Assembly (NCBI RefSeq): GCF_000381545.1
Contig: NZ_KB906682.1
Coordinates: 1-64,000 of the forward strand
DNA from: Rhodonellum psychrophilum GCM71 = DSM 17998
GTDB taxonomy: Bacteria > Bacteroidota > Bacteroidia > Cytophagales > Cyclobacteriaceae
DNA: 64,000 nt
Direction of reading: 5' to 3'
Shown here: in pieces, positions 53,730 through 61,993 of the stretch
Layout of the letters: each line of letters begins with the position of its first letter
How positions within the stretch are numbered: the first letter of the stretch is position 1
Translations under genes and position numbers: made by a program
Notes under the pieces: generated by a model
What the model saw: only the letters and a program-made list of their open reading frames with translations
Database searches by the model: none
What the model was told of the DNA's origin: nothing

Positions 53730-56168
53730 ATGAATTTAATAGATATAAACATTCAAAAGTTTTTTAAAAATAAAGAACAAAAAACATTAACAACTTCAAA
53801 TTCTAACAATTCAGGAATTATATTGAGTCAACTTGAAAATAAAGTAGATAGATGGGAAGATTGGGATGGTGATTTAAAAGTACTTGGAAAAACTTATTCA
53901 GATAATTTTTTATTTTCAACTGATGAAGATATTGATGGTGAATCTGGTACAGGTGGTACTGGTGGTGGAAGTATAACAGGTTTATCTTTCACTGGTAGAA
54001 CATTAACATTAAGTCAAACATCATTAGCTAACCTTACTGCAACTTTTAATTTAATTGAAAATGATATTCCAAGTCTAAGTATCTCAAAAATTAATGGACT
54101 TCAAAATGCTTTAGAAAGTTCTTCTTATGTGCATCCTGCAAAGTTATGGACTAACAAAGCAGAATTAACTGGTGCTTCAGTTATATCTAATATAATTGTA
54201 GATGCACTTGGTCATCCAACAGATTGGGAAACAAGAATTATAACACCTGCATCTATTGGTGCAGAAGCTACATTAATTAAAAGTAATATAGTACAAGGTG
54301 ACGGTATCTCTTTATCTGGATCATTAATAAATAAATTAATTGGGTCGGGATCTGCAACATTTTCTGTTGATAATACTGTTATTAGGACATTTGGAAATCA
54401 AACAATTAATGGTGTAAAAACATTTACAGAAAATGTAATAGCAAAAAACCTAATTTTCTCATTAGCAGATAATGTTGAAGGGGGATCAACTGGTACAGGT
54501 GGAAATGTTACAGGTATTTCATTTACAGGAAAAACATTAACATTAACACAAACTAATTTAGCTAACTTAACTGCAACTTTTAGTCTTATAGAAAGTGATA
54601 TTCCAACATTACAAATTAGTAAAATTTCAGGCTTACAGACTGCTTTGAATAATGCAACTTATGTACATCCTTCAAAAAATTGGGTGGATAAAACAGCTTT
54701 AACAGGTGCTAATGTTATATCTAATATTTCTATAGATTCATTGGGACATCCTACAAATTGGACAACACGAACTTTAACAGCATCCAATATTGGAGCAGAA
54801 CCAACACTGGTGAAATCAAATATAATACAAGGTGATGGACTTACTTTAACAGGATCATTAGTAAATAAATTAATTGGATCTGGTAATATTACATTTAGTT
54901 TAGATGGTACTGTAATTAGAAATTTTGGAAATCAAACTATAGGTGGATTAAAAACATTTACTGAAAATGTTATTGGAAAAAACTTTATATTTTCTTTAAA
55001 TGAAGATGTTGAAGGTGGTTCTTCTGGTATAGGTGGAAATGTAACAGGATTATCATTTTCTGGAAAAACATTGACATTGAGTCAATCAAATCTAGCTAAT
55101 TTAACTGCTAGTTTTTCCCTTATAGAAAGTGATATTCCTAGTTTATCTATATCAAAAACAACTGGTTTACAAGATGCTTTAAATGCAAAATCAAATACTA
55201 ATCATATTCATCAATACAATGATATTCAAAATAAACCAGATTTAAACAATACAGTTAATCTAATTGATATAAATATCAATAGTTTAAATGGAATAGGTAC
55301 TATTGAATCACAAGTAGCAACATATATAAATGCTAATCAAAATGTAGTAAGGAATTTAACAAGTTCAAAATTATACATTCGATTAATTGGAACTAATCCA
55401 ACACCAACACCTGCAACTCCTACACCAACACCAACAGCTACACCAGTACCTACTGCAACACCTACTGTAACTGCAACACCAACACCTACTGTAACTGCAA
55501 CACCAACAGCTACACCAACAGGATCTGGTTTGATTTTGTATTATGATTTTGGAAATACTGCTTCATATTCTGAAGGTAATTCAAATATTAATGATCTTTC
55601 AGGTATTGGAAATAATGCAACTATACAAGGAACAATTGGTATTAATTATAATCCAGATAATGGTGGTTTTGTTAGATTCGAAACAGCCAAAAATCATTGG
55701 ATTTCTACATCAAAAACAAATAGTCAATTTGGTATTCAAAATGGAAGTTATTCAATTGTTTTTGTTGCAAAAAGATATTCTGGAAGTGGTGAACAATTAG
55801 TATTTGGAAATGCTGGTACATCTGCTACAAGGTCAATGTTGCAAGGTGGTTATATTGATTCTACAGTTCGATTTGATCACTTTAATGCAGGTATAAGTAC
55901 TGGAAATGTAACCAATCCTTCTACTTGGTATCATATTACAATGACATACGATTTTGCAACAAGTACAGGTAGAATATATATAAATGGTGTTTTAAGTCAA
56001 TCAGGAAGTATGTTATCTTTAACTGGAAATCAAGAAGTAATTCTAGGAAGATATGCATCTAATACCCAAAATGTTGATTTGGGATTAGCTCAAATTTATA
56101 ACAAAACATTAAATAGTACAGAAATTACAAACTTATTCAATACTCAAAAAACAAGATTTGGAATATGA
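53730..56168 (+). CDS. Tail fibre with 178-residue repeats, Thr/Pro linker and LamG-like tip
   Basis: The 812-residue protein starts with an attachment segment. Two full and one partial copies of a 178-residue module follow, with GLSFTGRTLTLSQ, HPAKLWTNKAELTG, DALGHPTDW, FGNQTINGVKTFTENV. A Thr/Pro/Ala-rich linker (about residues 555-600, TPTPTATPVPTATPT-type) comes next, and the last 200 residues form a LamG/concanavalin-like jelly roll (GLILYYDFGNTASYSEG, RIYINGVLSQSG). This is a likely host-range determinant that binds surface polysaccharide. It overlaps the next gene by 4 bases. Confidence 0.82.
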   Translation: MNLIDINIQKFFKNKEQKTLTTSNSNNSGIILSQLENKVDRWEDWDGDLKVLGKTYSDNFLFSTDEDIDGESGTGGTGGGSITGLSFTGRTLTLSQTSLANLTATFNLIENDIPSLSISKINGLQNALESSSYVHPAKLWTNKAELTGASVISNIIVDALGHPTDWETRIITPASIGAEATLIKSNIVQGDGISLSGSLINKLIGSGSATFSVDNTVIRTFGNQTINGVKTFTENVIAKNLIFSLADNVEGGSTGTGGNVTGISFTGKTLTLTQTNLANLTATFSLIESDIPTLQISKISGLQTALNNATYVHPSKNWVDKTALTGANVISNISIDSLGHPTNWTTRTLTASNIGAEPTLVKSNIIQGDGLTLTGSLVNKLIGSGNITFSLDGTVIRNFGNQTIGGLKTFTENVIGKNFIFSLNEDVEGGSSGIGGNVTGLSFSGKTLTLSQSNLANLTASFSLIESDIPSLSISKTTGLQDALNAKSNTNHIHQYNDIQNKPDLNNTVNLIDININSLNGIGTIESQVATYINANQNVVRNLTSSKLYIRLIGTNPTPTPATPTPTPTATPVPTATPTVTATPTPTVTATPTATPTGSGLILYYDFGNTASYSEGNSNINDLSGIGNNATIQGTIGINYNPDNGGFVRFETAKNHWISTSKTNSQFGIQNGSYSIVFVAKRYSGSGEQLVFGNAGTSATRSMLQGGYIDSTVRFDHFNAGISTGNVTNPSTWYHITMTYDFATSTGRIYINGVLSQSGSMLSLTGNQEVILGRYASNTQNVDLGLAQIYNKTLNSTEITNLFNTQKTRFGI
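53979..55200 (+). repeat. 534-bp in-frame repeats in tail fibre
   Basis: The codons for G-(L/I)-S-F start copies at 53979, 54513 and 55047, exactly 534 bases apart; the third copy is partial. Another partial copy is in the next gene near 56250-56360. Confidence 0.88.
55395..55535 (+). repeat. Low-complexity Thr/Pro linker
   Basis: A repeating ACACCAACA / CCTACTGCAACA-type sequence encodes TPTPTATPVPTATPTVTA-like residues. Such linkers are rigid spacers and prone to length change by recombination. Confidence 0.85.
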
Positions 56169-57166
56169 TATTTAGCTTAATAAATAAAGGAACTGGTACC
56201 TATGGTGCTGGTGGTACACCATTAACAGCATCTGATTTATTATTAGTTGCTAAAGATCATCCATTGAAAAGTTGGACAGATAAATCTAATCTAACTGGTA
56301 GTACTGTTATTAGTAATATAATTGTAGATGCACTTGGACATCCAACAAATTGGAGTACAAGAAACTTAAGTACAACAGATATAGGTGCAGAACCTTCATT
56401 TTTAAAAAATACTGCATTCAATAAAAACTTTGGAACAGTAGCAGGTACTGTAGCACAAGGTAATGATACAAGGATTTTAAACGGACAAACAGCTTTTGGA
56501 TATGGTAATCATAATAATGCAGGTTATTTATTGAGTGTAGATGGTTTTAAGATTTCAGGAAATACTTCAAATCTAAATCAAACTGGATATGAAACATATT
56601 ATAGGAGTAGTTTATCACCAACAAATAAACCAGCTTCAACCAATTATGTTGGGATGTTCAATATAAGATTTGGAGATACAAATTTAATAAGTCAATTGGC
56701 AATTGGTACAGCTAACCAATTATTTACAAGATATTCTTCTAATGCTGGTAGTACTTTTGGTGATTGGGTAACATACTATAACACAACCAATTTAAGATCT
56801 AATACAGATAATGATTCAAGATATGTATATAAATTTGGTGATACAATTACAGGATTATTAACATTAGCTGGAAGTACACAAGAAAAATTAATATTAAAAG
56901 GTAATAATAGTGGTGTAAATAATGTTAGTTATTTATCATTTACAGATTCTAATAATGTTAGACAAGGTTTTCTTGGTATGGGTAGTGCAGGTGATAATAA
57001 CTTATCATTATTTTCTGATTTAGGTGATGTTATTTTAAGGTCAAATAGTGCCAATACTTCAATCAGATTTTTTGCAGGTGGTGGTACTGAAAGAATGAAT
57101 TTAAATAGTTCTGGAAATTTAACAGTACAAAATGTTGTATATGCTTCAAATTTCATATTCAATTAA
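56165..57166 (+). CDS. Second tail fibre / pyocin-knob-type fibre protein
   Basis: The 333-residue protein begins with part of the module found three times in the previous fibre (HPLKSWTDKSNLTG...DALGHPTNWSTR). It then shows NTAFNKNFG...GNDTRILNGQTAFGYGNHNNAGYL and a pyocin-knob-like segment (LNQTGYETYYRSS...GDWVTYYNTTN). The C-terminal part (NVSYLSFTDSNNVRQGFLGMGSAGDNNLSLFSD) resembles phage neck-appendage ends, but no chaperone domain is seen. It is probably a second receptor-binding protein. Confidence 0.75.
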   Translation: MIFSLINKGTGTYGAGGTPLTASDLLLVAKDHPLKSWTDKSNLTGSTVISNIIVDALGHPTNWSTRNLSTTDIGAEPSFLKNTAFNKNFGTVAGTVAQGNDTRILNGQTAFGYGNHNNAGYLLSVDGFKISGNTSNLNQTGYETYYRSSLSPTNKPASTNYVGMFNIRFGDTNLISQLAIGTANQLFTRYSSNAGSTFGDWVTYYNTTNLRSNTDNDSRYVYKFGDTITGLLTLAGSTQEKLILKGNNSGVNNVSYLSFTDSNNVRQGFLGMGSAGDNNLSLFSDLGDVILRSNSANTSIRFFAGGGTERMNLNSSGNLTVQNVVYASNFIFN

Positions 57167-57197
57167 ATTATAATAAAAAAAATAAACTATAAAAAAA

Positions 57198-58004
57198 ATG
57201 GGAAAAGTAAACGCTACAGGATACAGCAAGATTTTTCAAGGGGTCGCAACAGATCCACTTGGTAATGTAATATCTGATTTTAACTCTATACAAAGTGCTG
57301 TACAAGGCACAAGTAATACACCTGCAAATGTTACAAAAAACTTTCAGGTGATATGTAATAATGCAAAATTAGATATGTTTTGGCCTACAAAAAGAACTAC
57401 ACTACCAATTGCAGCATCTCAATTTAAAAATTATCCAGTACCTACAATTACAATGAATGCTTCATATTTTAAATATGATAGTACTTCTGGTGCTTTGGAT
57501 CTTCAAGTATTTTTAAATAATAAAGTAGGTTTTCCAATTAATTTAACTATTCGAACATTAGTAACTACAACTGTTAATAGTACAAATCAAAAGGATATTA
57601 CTTTAACAATTCCTGCTGGTAGTACTTATGCATTATTCATATTTGAATTTGTTACAGGTGGTTGGGGTACATCTGAACCTTATATCATTTCATATCTTAC
57701 AAGTAATTACACAATATATCAACCAGCTAACCTTACAGGAACTATTACAAGACAATCAACTGTACCAAGTGGTACTAGATATGCTTATTTCATTTCAAGT
57801 CAAGGATTTGCTTGTTACACTCCACCAGTTGGAACTGCTAATGATCATTTTTGGCAAGGTGCTTTACAGGTTGGAACACCAGTTAAAAATGCAAATGGTA
57901 CCAATGCTGTTGCAGATACTTATATTGCAGCTAATGGAAGTTTTATTTATAGCATTAATTCAAGTGGTACAGTAAGTGCATTTTCTTTTTGTCAGCAAGT
58001 ATAA
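57198..58004 (+). CDS. Phage structural protein, unknown
   Basis: The 268-residue product is rich in Thr, Ser and Asn and in beta-strand patterns (FQVICNNAKLDMFWPTKRTT, YPVPTITMNASYF, SGTRYAYFISSQGFACYTPPVG). It ends in SAFSFCQQV. It is the last gene of the rightward late region and ends at a bidirectional terminator. It is most likely a fibre tip or tail decoration protein. No bipartite site precedes it. Confidence 0.65.
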   Translation: MGKVNATGYSKIFQGVATDPLGNVISDFNSIQSAVQGTSNTPANVTKNFQVICNNAKLDMFWPTKRTTLPIAASQFKNYPVPTITMNASYFKYDSTSGALDLQVFLNNKVGFPINLTIRTLVTTTVNSTNQKDITLTIPAGSTYALFIFEFVTGGWGTSEPYIISYLTSNYTIYQPANLTGTITRQSTVPSGTRYAYFISSQGFACYTPPVGTANDHFWQGALQVGTPVKNANGTNAVADTYIAANGSFIYSINSSGTVSAFSFCQQV

Positions 58005-58025
58005 TATTTCAATTATATTAAAAAT

Positions 58026-58055
58026 AAAAAAGGACTCTTATTTGAGTCCTTTTTC
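58026..58055. terminator. Bidirectional terminator closing the late region
   Basis: AAAAAGGACTC-TTATTT-GAGTCCTTTTT separates the rightward late genes from the leftward nuclease cluster; its right arm lies inside the last codons of the HNH gene. Confidence 0.9.
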
Positions 58056-58436
58056 TTTTAATAATTCAAAAAGTTTTTTCTTCTTTTTTTCAGTGCATAT
58101 ATACTGAAGTTTTCCATTTTCCATTTCATCAATAAAAGATTCAATTAACTTTATATTTCTGCTTTGTGCAGTTTTTTGAGAATGACAATTTGTTCCACCT
58201 TCAAAATCTTCGCATAGTATTTGAATATTATCTACTTCATATTCAAGATCTTCACATATACTTCTTGGTATAATATGATCTGCAATTTTACCTGCATTAA
58301 CAAAACCATATTGACTACATAGTTCGCAAAGTGGTGTTTCTTCAATTATTTTCTTTCTAAAATTCTTCCATTTTGTAGTTTGGTAGAAAGCACTACTTTC
58401 ACCAGTCCAACTTTTTTTACTCCATTTACCTGTCAT
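58038..58436 (-). CDS. HNH endonuclease
   Basis: The 132-residue nuclease has zinc-knuckle cysteines (CELC at 37-40), the ADHIIPRS motif with the catalytic His54, DNIQILCE and a closing NCHSQKT. In many phages such an HNH protein lies beside the terminase and helps packaging. Here it is in a separate minus-strand cluster at the far end of the late region. It is cotranscribed with the two genes that follow in plus-strand coordinates. Confidence 0.88.
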   Translation of the reverse strand: MTGKWSKKSWTGESSAFYQTTKWKNFRKKIIEETPLCELCSQYGFVNAGKIADHIIPRSICEDLEYEVDNIQILCEDFEGGTNCHSQKTAQSRNIKLIESFIDEMENGKLQYICTEKKKKKLFELLKEKGLK

Positions 58437-58437
58437 A

Positions 58438-58641
58438 TTATTTAGTTTTATAAGTAGTTAATAGATATATTAATGAAGAAAATACAATAAAGAATGGAAT
58501 AGCATATTGTGCCATATCAAATAAAGTATTCATTGGATTTTCAAAACCTGCAAGAAATAAGGTTAACATAATTGAACTTGCAATAGTTATAAATAATGTA
58601 AGTATTAATATTGATAATAAGATTGTGAATAAAGTTTTCAT
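58438..58641 (-). CDS. Small two-helix membrane protein
   Basis: The 67-residue protein has two hydrophobic stretches (ILLSILILTLFITIASSIML and YAIPFFIVFSSLIYLL). Its start overlaps the stop of the nuclease gene by 4 bases and its stop is 1 base before the HNH start codon, so the three genes form one translationally coupled unit. Function unknown. Confidence 0.6.
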   Translation of the reverse strand: MKTLFTILLSILILTLFITIASSIMLTLFLAGFENPMNTLFDMAQYAIPFFIVFSSLIYLLTTYKTK

Positions 58642-59165
58642 ATTTTTTTGTAGTTAAAGGCAATGTTGTTAGTTTTCATTAATTGACTGTAGTTATAAAT
58701 AATATAGTCCTTGGTCTGGTATTGATTCAAGAATAAATATTTTACAAATTTTAATTTTGAATTATAATTATATGTACTTGATTGGGTGTATATTTTATCA
58801 TAATAATATTGATTATTCCAGCCACCATATATATCTTCCAATTCTAAATTTTTTCTTGAATTAAGATCAAATAATAATAAAGTATCACTTGATTCAATAT
58901 AATTAATATAATATCCTTTCATATTTTGTTCAACAATTCTTGGAATCATATATTGAAGTTTTGATTTTTCAATCATATATCCATTCTGTTGGTGATCTTT
59001 TCTACATTTTATCTCCATAATGTATTGTTGGTCTTTATGGACATACTCAATGTCAATAGGTGCAAAAGGTGTTAATGTTGGATGAATGATTGGATTCTTT
59101 ATTTTGAAATAAGTACAAAATGATTTTGCTAATTCATATTCATTTTTTTCATATTGTGGATTCAT
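58638..59165 (-). CDS. PD-(D/E)XK-like nuclease, putative
   Basis: The 175-residue form starting at 59165 reads MNPQYEKNEYELAKSF. It carries a PD-(D/E)XK-type core: PIDIEYV (Asp38), then EIKCR (Glu51 and Lys53), then QQNGYMIEKSKL, as in small phage nucleases that act on DNA near replication or recombination. An in-frame start at 59219 would add 18 residues but no motif. First gene of the minus-strand cluster. Possible roles are recombination, host-DNA degradation or exclusion of other phages. Confidence 0.65.
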   Translation of the reverse strand: MNPQYEKNEYELAKSFCTYFKIKNPIIHPTLTPFAPIDIEYVHKDQQYIMEIKCRKDHQQNGYMIEKSKLQYMIPRIVEQNMKGYYINYIESSDTLLLFDLNSRKNLELEDIYGGWNNQYYYDKIYTQSSTYNYNSKLKFVKYLFLNQYQTKDYIIYNYSQLMKTNNIAFNYKKI

Positions 59166-59440
59166 AGTATGTTTTCTTATAAATACTAGGTTTTTATGAA
59201 AAATCTGATATACAACCAATAAATTATATAAGTAGTTGATAATGAGGGAAATTGTTTTTTGATAGGTATATTATATAGATATGATGATTAGGTGTGATTA
59301 AATATCATGATATGAATAACAGTATATATTAATCAAAAATATTAAATAAGTTAAATTAATTAGAAAAAATGGAATGCATACAACAGCCTATTTCAAGAGA
59401 TCTTTTGTTTTAGGTGTAATTATATCAAAAATAATTGGAA

Positions 59441-59460
59441 GGCTTAAAACGGCTTAAAAG
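59441..59460 (+). repeat. Two tandem GGCTTAAAA(C/G) repeats
   Basis: GGCTTAAAAC and GGCTTAAAAG follow each other directly, one helical turn apart. A related series of 10-base units is at 61907-61956 before the small HTH gene, so both may bind the same regulator. Confidence 0.55.
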
Positions 59461-59554
59461 GAGTTATATAAAATATTATATGTCAAAACCTACGGGTACA
59501 TTGAAATAGAGTTACACAAAGTAGGGTATATTCTTAATACCTATGGTTAATAGG

Positions 59555-59901
59555 TGTACTAAGATAAAGCCTTGTATTTTTTTTTTAATAATTAATACAT
59601 ATTGAATAATCAACTGTACTAAGATATAAGGAATAATCAACTGTACTAAGATATAAGGAATAATCAACTGTACTAAGATATAAGGAATAGGTGTACTAAG
59701 ATAAAGCATTATATATTTTTTTTTTTTAATAATTAATACATATTGAATAATCAACTGTACTAAGATAAAGCCTTGTATTATTTTTTTTTAATATTTAATC
59801 AACTGTACTAAGATATAAGGAATAGGTGTACTAAGATAAAGCCTTGTATTTTTTTTTTTTGATTAATACATATTGAATAATCAACTGTACTAAGATAAAG
59901 C
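59555..59901 (+). repeat. Nine iteron-like repeats, core TGTACTAAGATA(A/T)A
   Basis: Copies start at 59555, 59615, 59642, 59669, 59692, 59756, 59804, 59827 and 59886. Two flank types alternate: ATCAACTGTACTAAGATATAAGG and AGGTGTACTAAGATAAAGC-T with a run of about 10 T after it. A larger unit containing TTAATACATATTGAATAATC repeats three times. All copies face the same way. This resembles iterons and a melting region of plasmid or phage origins. Confidence 0.75.
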
Positions 59902-60079
59902 TTTATGTTTTTTTTTTTACTTATATTAATATTATATCTATTATATAGATATAGAATAATACCTATATATGATCCACATGATATTGACATATACCTATCT
60001 CTTATACCTATTTTAAATAATCTATATAGTTTAGATAAATAGTTTAGTTGATAATCAACTACTTACATTTATTTTCAAT

Positions 60080-60118
60080 TATATTTGTATAAATATTGAA
60101 TTTTCTTAATTATATTTG
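60080..60118 (+). promoter_or_regulatory. Tandem TATATTTG -7 boxes
   Basis: Two Bacteroidota-type -7 boxes (TAnnTTTG) at 60080-60087 and 60111-60118, the second with a TTG 23 bases upstream. They lie before the attenuator-like leader of the polymerase-like gene. Confidence 0.5.
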
Positions 60119-60170
60119 TATTTATATATGAATCACAAGGATTCATTAAAATTAGATTTGATTAATTAAC

Positions 60171-60270
60171 AGTGGATGTTAGACAGGTAATAGGATTTGC
60201 AACCTATTACCCTGTTTTTTAAAAATATATCCATATTTTAATAATCAAATCACAGAGTAAAATATCCACT
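60171..60270 (+). promoter_or_regulatory. Attenuator-like structured leader
   Basis: Inside is a rho-independent terminator: GGTAATAGG (60186-60194) pairs with CCTATTACC (60203-60211), extended by ACA/TGT, then T6 (60215-60220). Outside, AGTGGATGTT (60171-60180) can pair with AATATCCACT (60261-60270) with one G-U pair, closing the structure just 7 bases before the ATG at 60278. Expression of the replication gene may be limited both by early termination and by masking of its start region. Confidence 0.6.
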
Positions 60271-60277
60271 TTAAATA

Positions 60278-61870
60278 ATGAAAAATAATAATTATGAATT
60301 TCTTAGTCCAATCAGCGAGAAAGAATTAACTCAAAGACTTCTTGAAATAGGAGTAAAACAAGAATATATAAATAATCATATTGATAAATATTTTTATTTG
60401 ATCCACACTATTTTTTGCAATGAAATATATAACAAACAAGATGTTAACATTTGTTTTTTATCTTCAAAAAAATTATCAGAAACATTAGGCAATAGGTATT
60501 ATTCAATTATAATAGATAATCTTATCCAGATTGGATTAATCACCAAAATATGTAATTATGCAAATTTTGATGATTTAAAAAGATGTAATGGTTATATATT
60601 AAATGAAACAGATAATCTTGAAATCTATGAATCAAATACTAATTCAGATTTAATCAATAAATTGAAATTTAAACCATATAATATTGAAAAAAATTCAGTC
60701 ATAAAAGAAAGATTATTTAGATCAATGAACAGATTAACCATTGATGATAGTGATTTAAATAATTTAACTGTAAAGGAAAAAATATTTCTTTTTTGTTTAA
60801 AGAATAGACAATTTCAAAAACAAGGTGAAAAAGGTGGAAGAATTTACAACAATTTTACCAATATTATTTCTTCATTAAGAAAAAAAATAAAGTTAAATAA
60901 TGAAAAATTATTTTTTGTTGACATTGTAAATTCCCAAATGGTATTTTTCGCTAATACCATTATTAAATATCTTAATGAAAATAATATTCCTGTTGAACAG
61001 TCAACCAAGGAATTTGCTACTATTGCTTCAACAGGTACCGTATATGAAATGATAATGAATATTATAGATGTTGATAGAGATAAAGCCAAAAAAAGTATGT
61101 TTACTTTAGTATTTGGAAGCAATAAAAGATCATCTAAATTGCTAAATATATTAACAGAAAAATATCCTCAATTAATTGAAACAATGGTATACATTAAAAA
61201 AGATGATTATACTCAATTCAGTCATTTAATGCAACAACTTGAAGCAGAGGTTATTTTTGATGCTGTTGGTTATATTCCATTTGCTAAAGATATACTAACT
61301 ATTCACGATTCTTTGTATTCTTCAATTATAGATAAAGATCTAATTAAAAATGTTTTAATTAGATCATTTAATACTAGAGGAATTCAAGCAACAATAAATA
61401 TTAATGATGAATACAAAATATTTACTGGTAATCCAGATATAACGCCAAACGAAGCAATACCAGAAGCAACAGCAAACGATATGAAAGAAAACGAACCAAT
61501 ACAGGTTGAAAAAATAGAACCTGTTAAACAAGCTAATATTACACCAGTTGAATTATCATGTGAATTAATCGATATGGAAGAAAAGAATATGATTAATTAT
61601 TACGAAAAAACAAATGATAAAATATTTGTTGATTTTCTTAAAAATAAATTATTGTTCAAATATATTTTCTTTTTAAAAAATCCGAATACTCCAATAAAAG
61701 AAATAAGTGAAAATAATGTTGAAACAGTTAGGAATAGTTTATTTCAACATTTGATAATTCCAGAAAAATCAAGTAAAAAATTTATTAATATCTTCAATAA
61801 TGTAGAATCAAAAAATGTATTAAATAAGCTATTGGCCTACAAAATGGACAGCAGAAACAGACCAAATTAA
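60278..61870 (+). CDS. Replication protein: winged helix plus family-A-polymerase-like core
   Basis: The 530-residue protein has an N-terminal winged-helix-like part (residues 60-110, FLSSKKLSETLGNRYYSIIIDNLIQIGLI). It then shows the order of polymerase A motifs: GGRIYNNFTNI, motif-A-like FVDIVNSQ (Asp215), an O-helix R267-x3-K271-x3-F275-x3-F279-G280 with the same spacing as E. coli Pol I R754/K758/F762/Y766, and a motif-C-like IHDS (His343, Asp344). No exonuclease domain precedes it. The last 130 residues are variable. With the iterons upstream it is probably an initiator-polymerase. This is strong motif evidence, not proof. Confidence 0.65.
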   Translation: MKNNNYEFLSPISEKELTQRLLEIGVKQEYINNHIDKYFYLIHTIFCNEIYNKQDVNICFLSSKKLSETLGNRYYSIIIDNLIQIGLITKICNYANFDDLKRCNGYILNETDNLEIYESNTNSDLINKLKFKPYNIEKNSVIKERLFRSMNRLTIDDSDLNNLTVKEKIFLFCLKNRQFQKQGEKGGRIYNNFTNIISSLRKKIKLNNEKLFFVDIVNSQMVFFANTIIKYLNENNIPVEQSTKEFATIASTGTVYEMIMNIIDVDRDKAKKSMFTLVFGSNKRSSKLLNILTEKYPQLIETMVYIKKDDYTQFSHLMQQLEAEVIFDAVGYIPFAKDILTIHDSLYSSIIDKDLIKNVLIRSFNTRGIQATININDEYKIFTGNPDITPNEAIPEATANDMKENEPIQVEKIEPVKQANITPVELSCELIDMEEKNMINYYEKTNDKIFVDFLKNKLLFKYIFFLKNPNTPIKEISENNVETVRNSLFQHLIIPEKSSKKFINIFNNVESKNVLNKLLAYKMDSRNRPN

Positions 61871-61906
61871 AGACATCTCAATTAAAAGGTATAAATGCAT
61901 CCAAAA

Positions 61907-61956
61907 GTCTTAAAACTGCTTAGAATGCTTTAAAATGACTTAAATCAAATTAAGAT
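61907..61956 (+). repeat. Five 10-base phased repeats before the HTH gene
   Basis: CTTAAAACTG, CTTAGAATGC, TTTAAAATGA, CTTAAATCAA and ATTAAGATTT follow without gaps. They overlap the region just before a TATATTTG box (61966-61973), a good place for an operator. The units match GGCTTAAAA at 59441-59460. Confidence 0.55.
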
Positions 61957-61993
61957 TTTAATTATTATATTTGAAGAAAAAAGTAAAACAGGA

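Larger units (their letters stand above)
59166..60277. other. 1.1-kb non-coding replication/control region
   Basis: No believable gene lies here; minus-strand frames through the repeats are artefacts of repetition. It holds paired 10-bp repeats (59441-59460), nine iteron-like repeats with T-tracts (59555-59901), tandem -7 boxes, and a structured leader before the polymerase-like gene. It is the best candidate for the phage replication origin. Confidence 0.65.

Noticed and set aside
53722-53740. TTGATATATGAA at the start of the tail fibre gene as another bipartite site
   Set aside because: The TAATTA half is absent at the fixed spacing; the TTGATA is explained by the stop codon of the previous gene.
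59369-59420. 14-codon frame MECIQQPISRDLLF
   Set aside because: Very short, with no promoter, terminator or conserved feature to support expression.
59555-59901. CRISPR array
   Set aside because: The repeats are too short and the intervals between them are themselves repeated, variable in length and AT-rich; no cas genes are nearby.
59512-59990. Minus-strand frames of 80 and 60 codons with repeated IPYILVQLI peptides
   Set aside because: They are translations of the iteron array and T-tracts; the repetitive peptide follows from the DNA repeats and no initiation signal is present.
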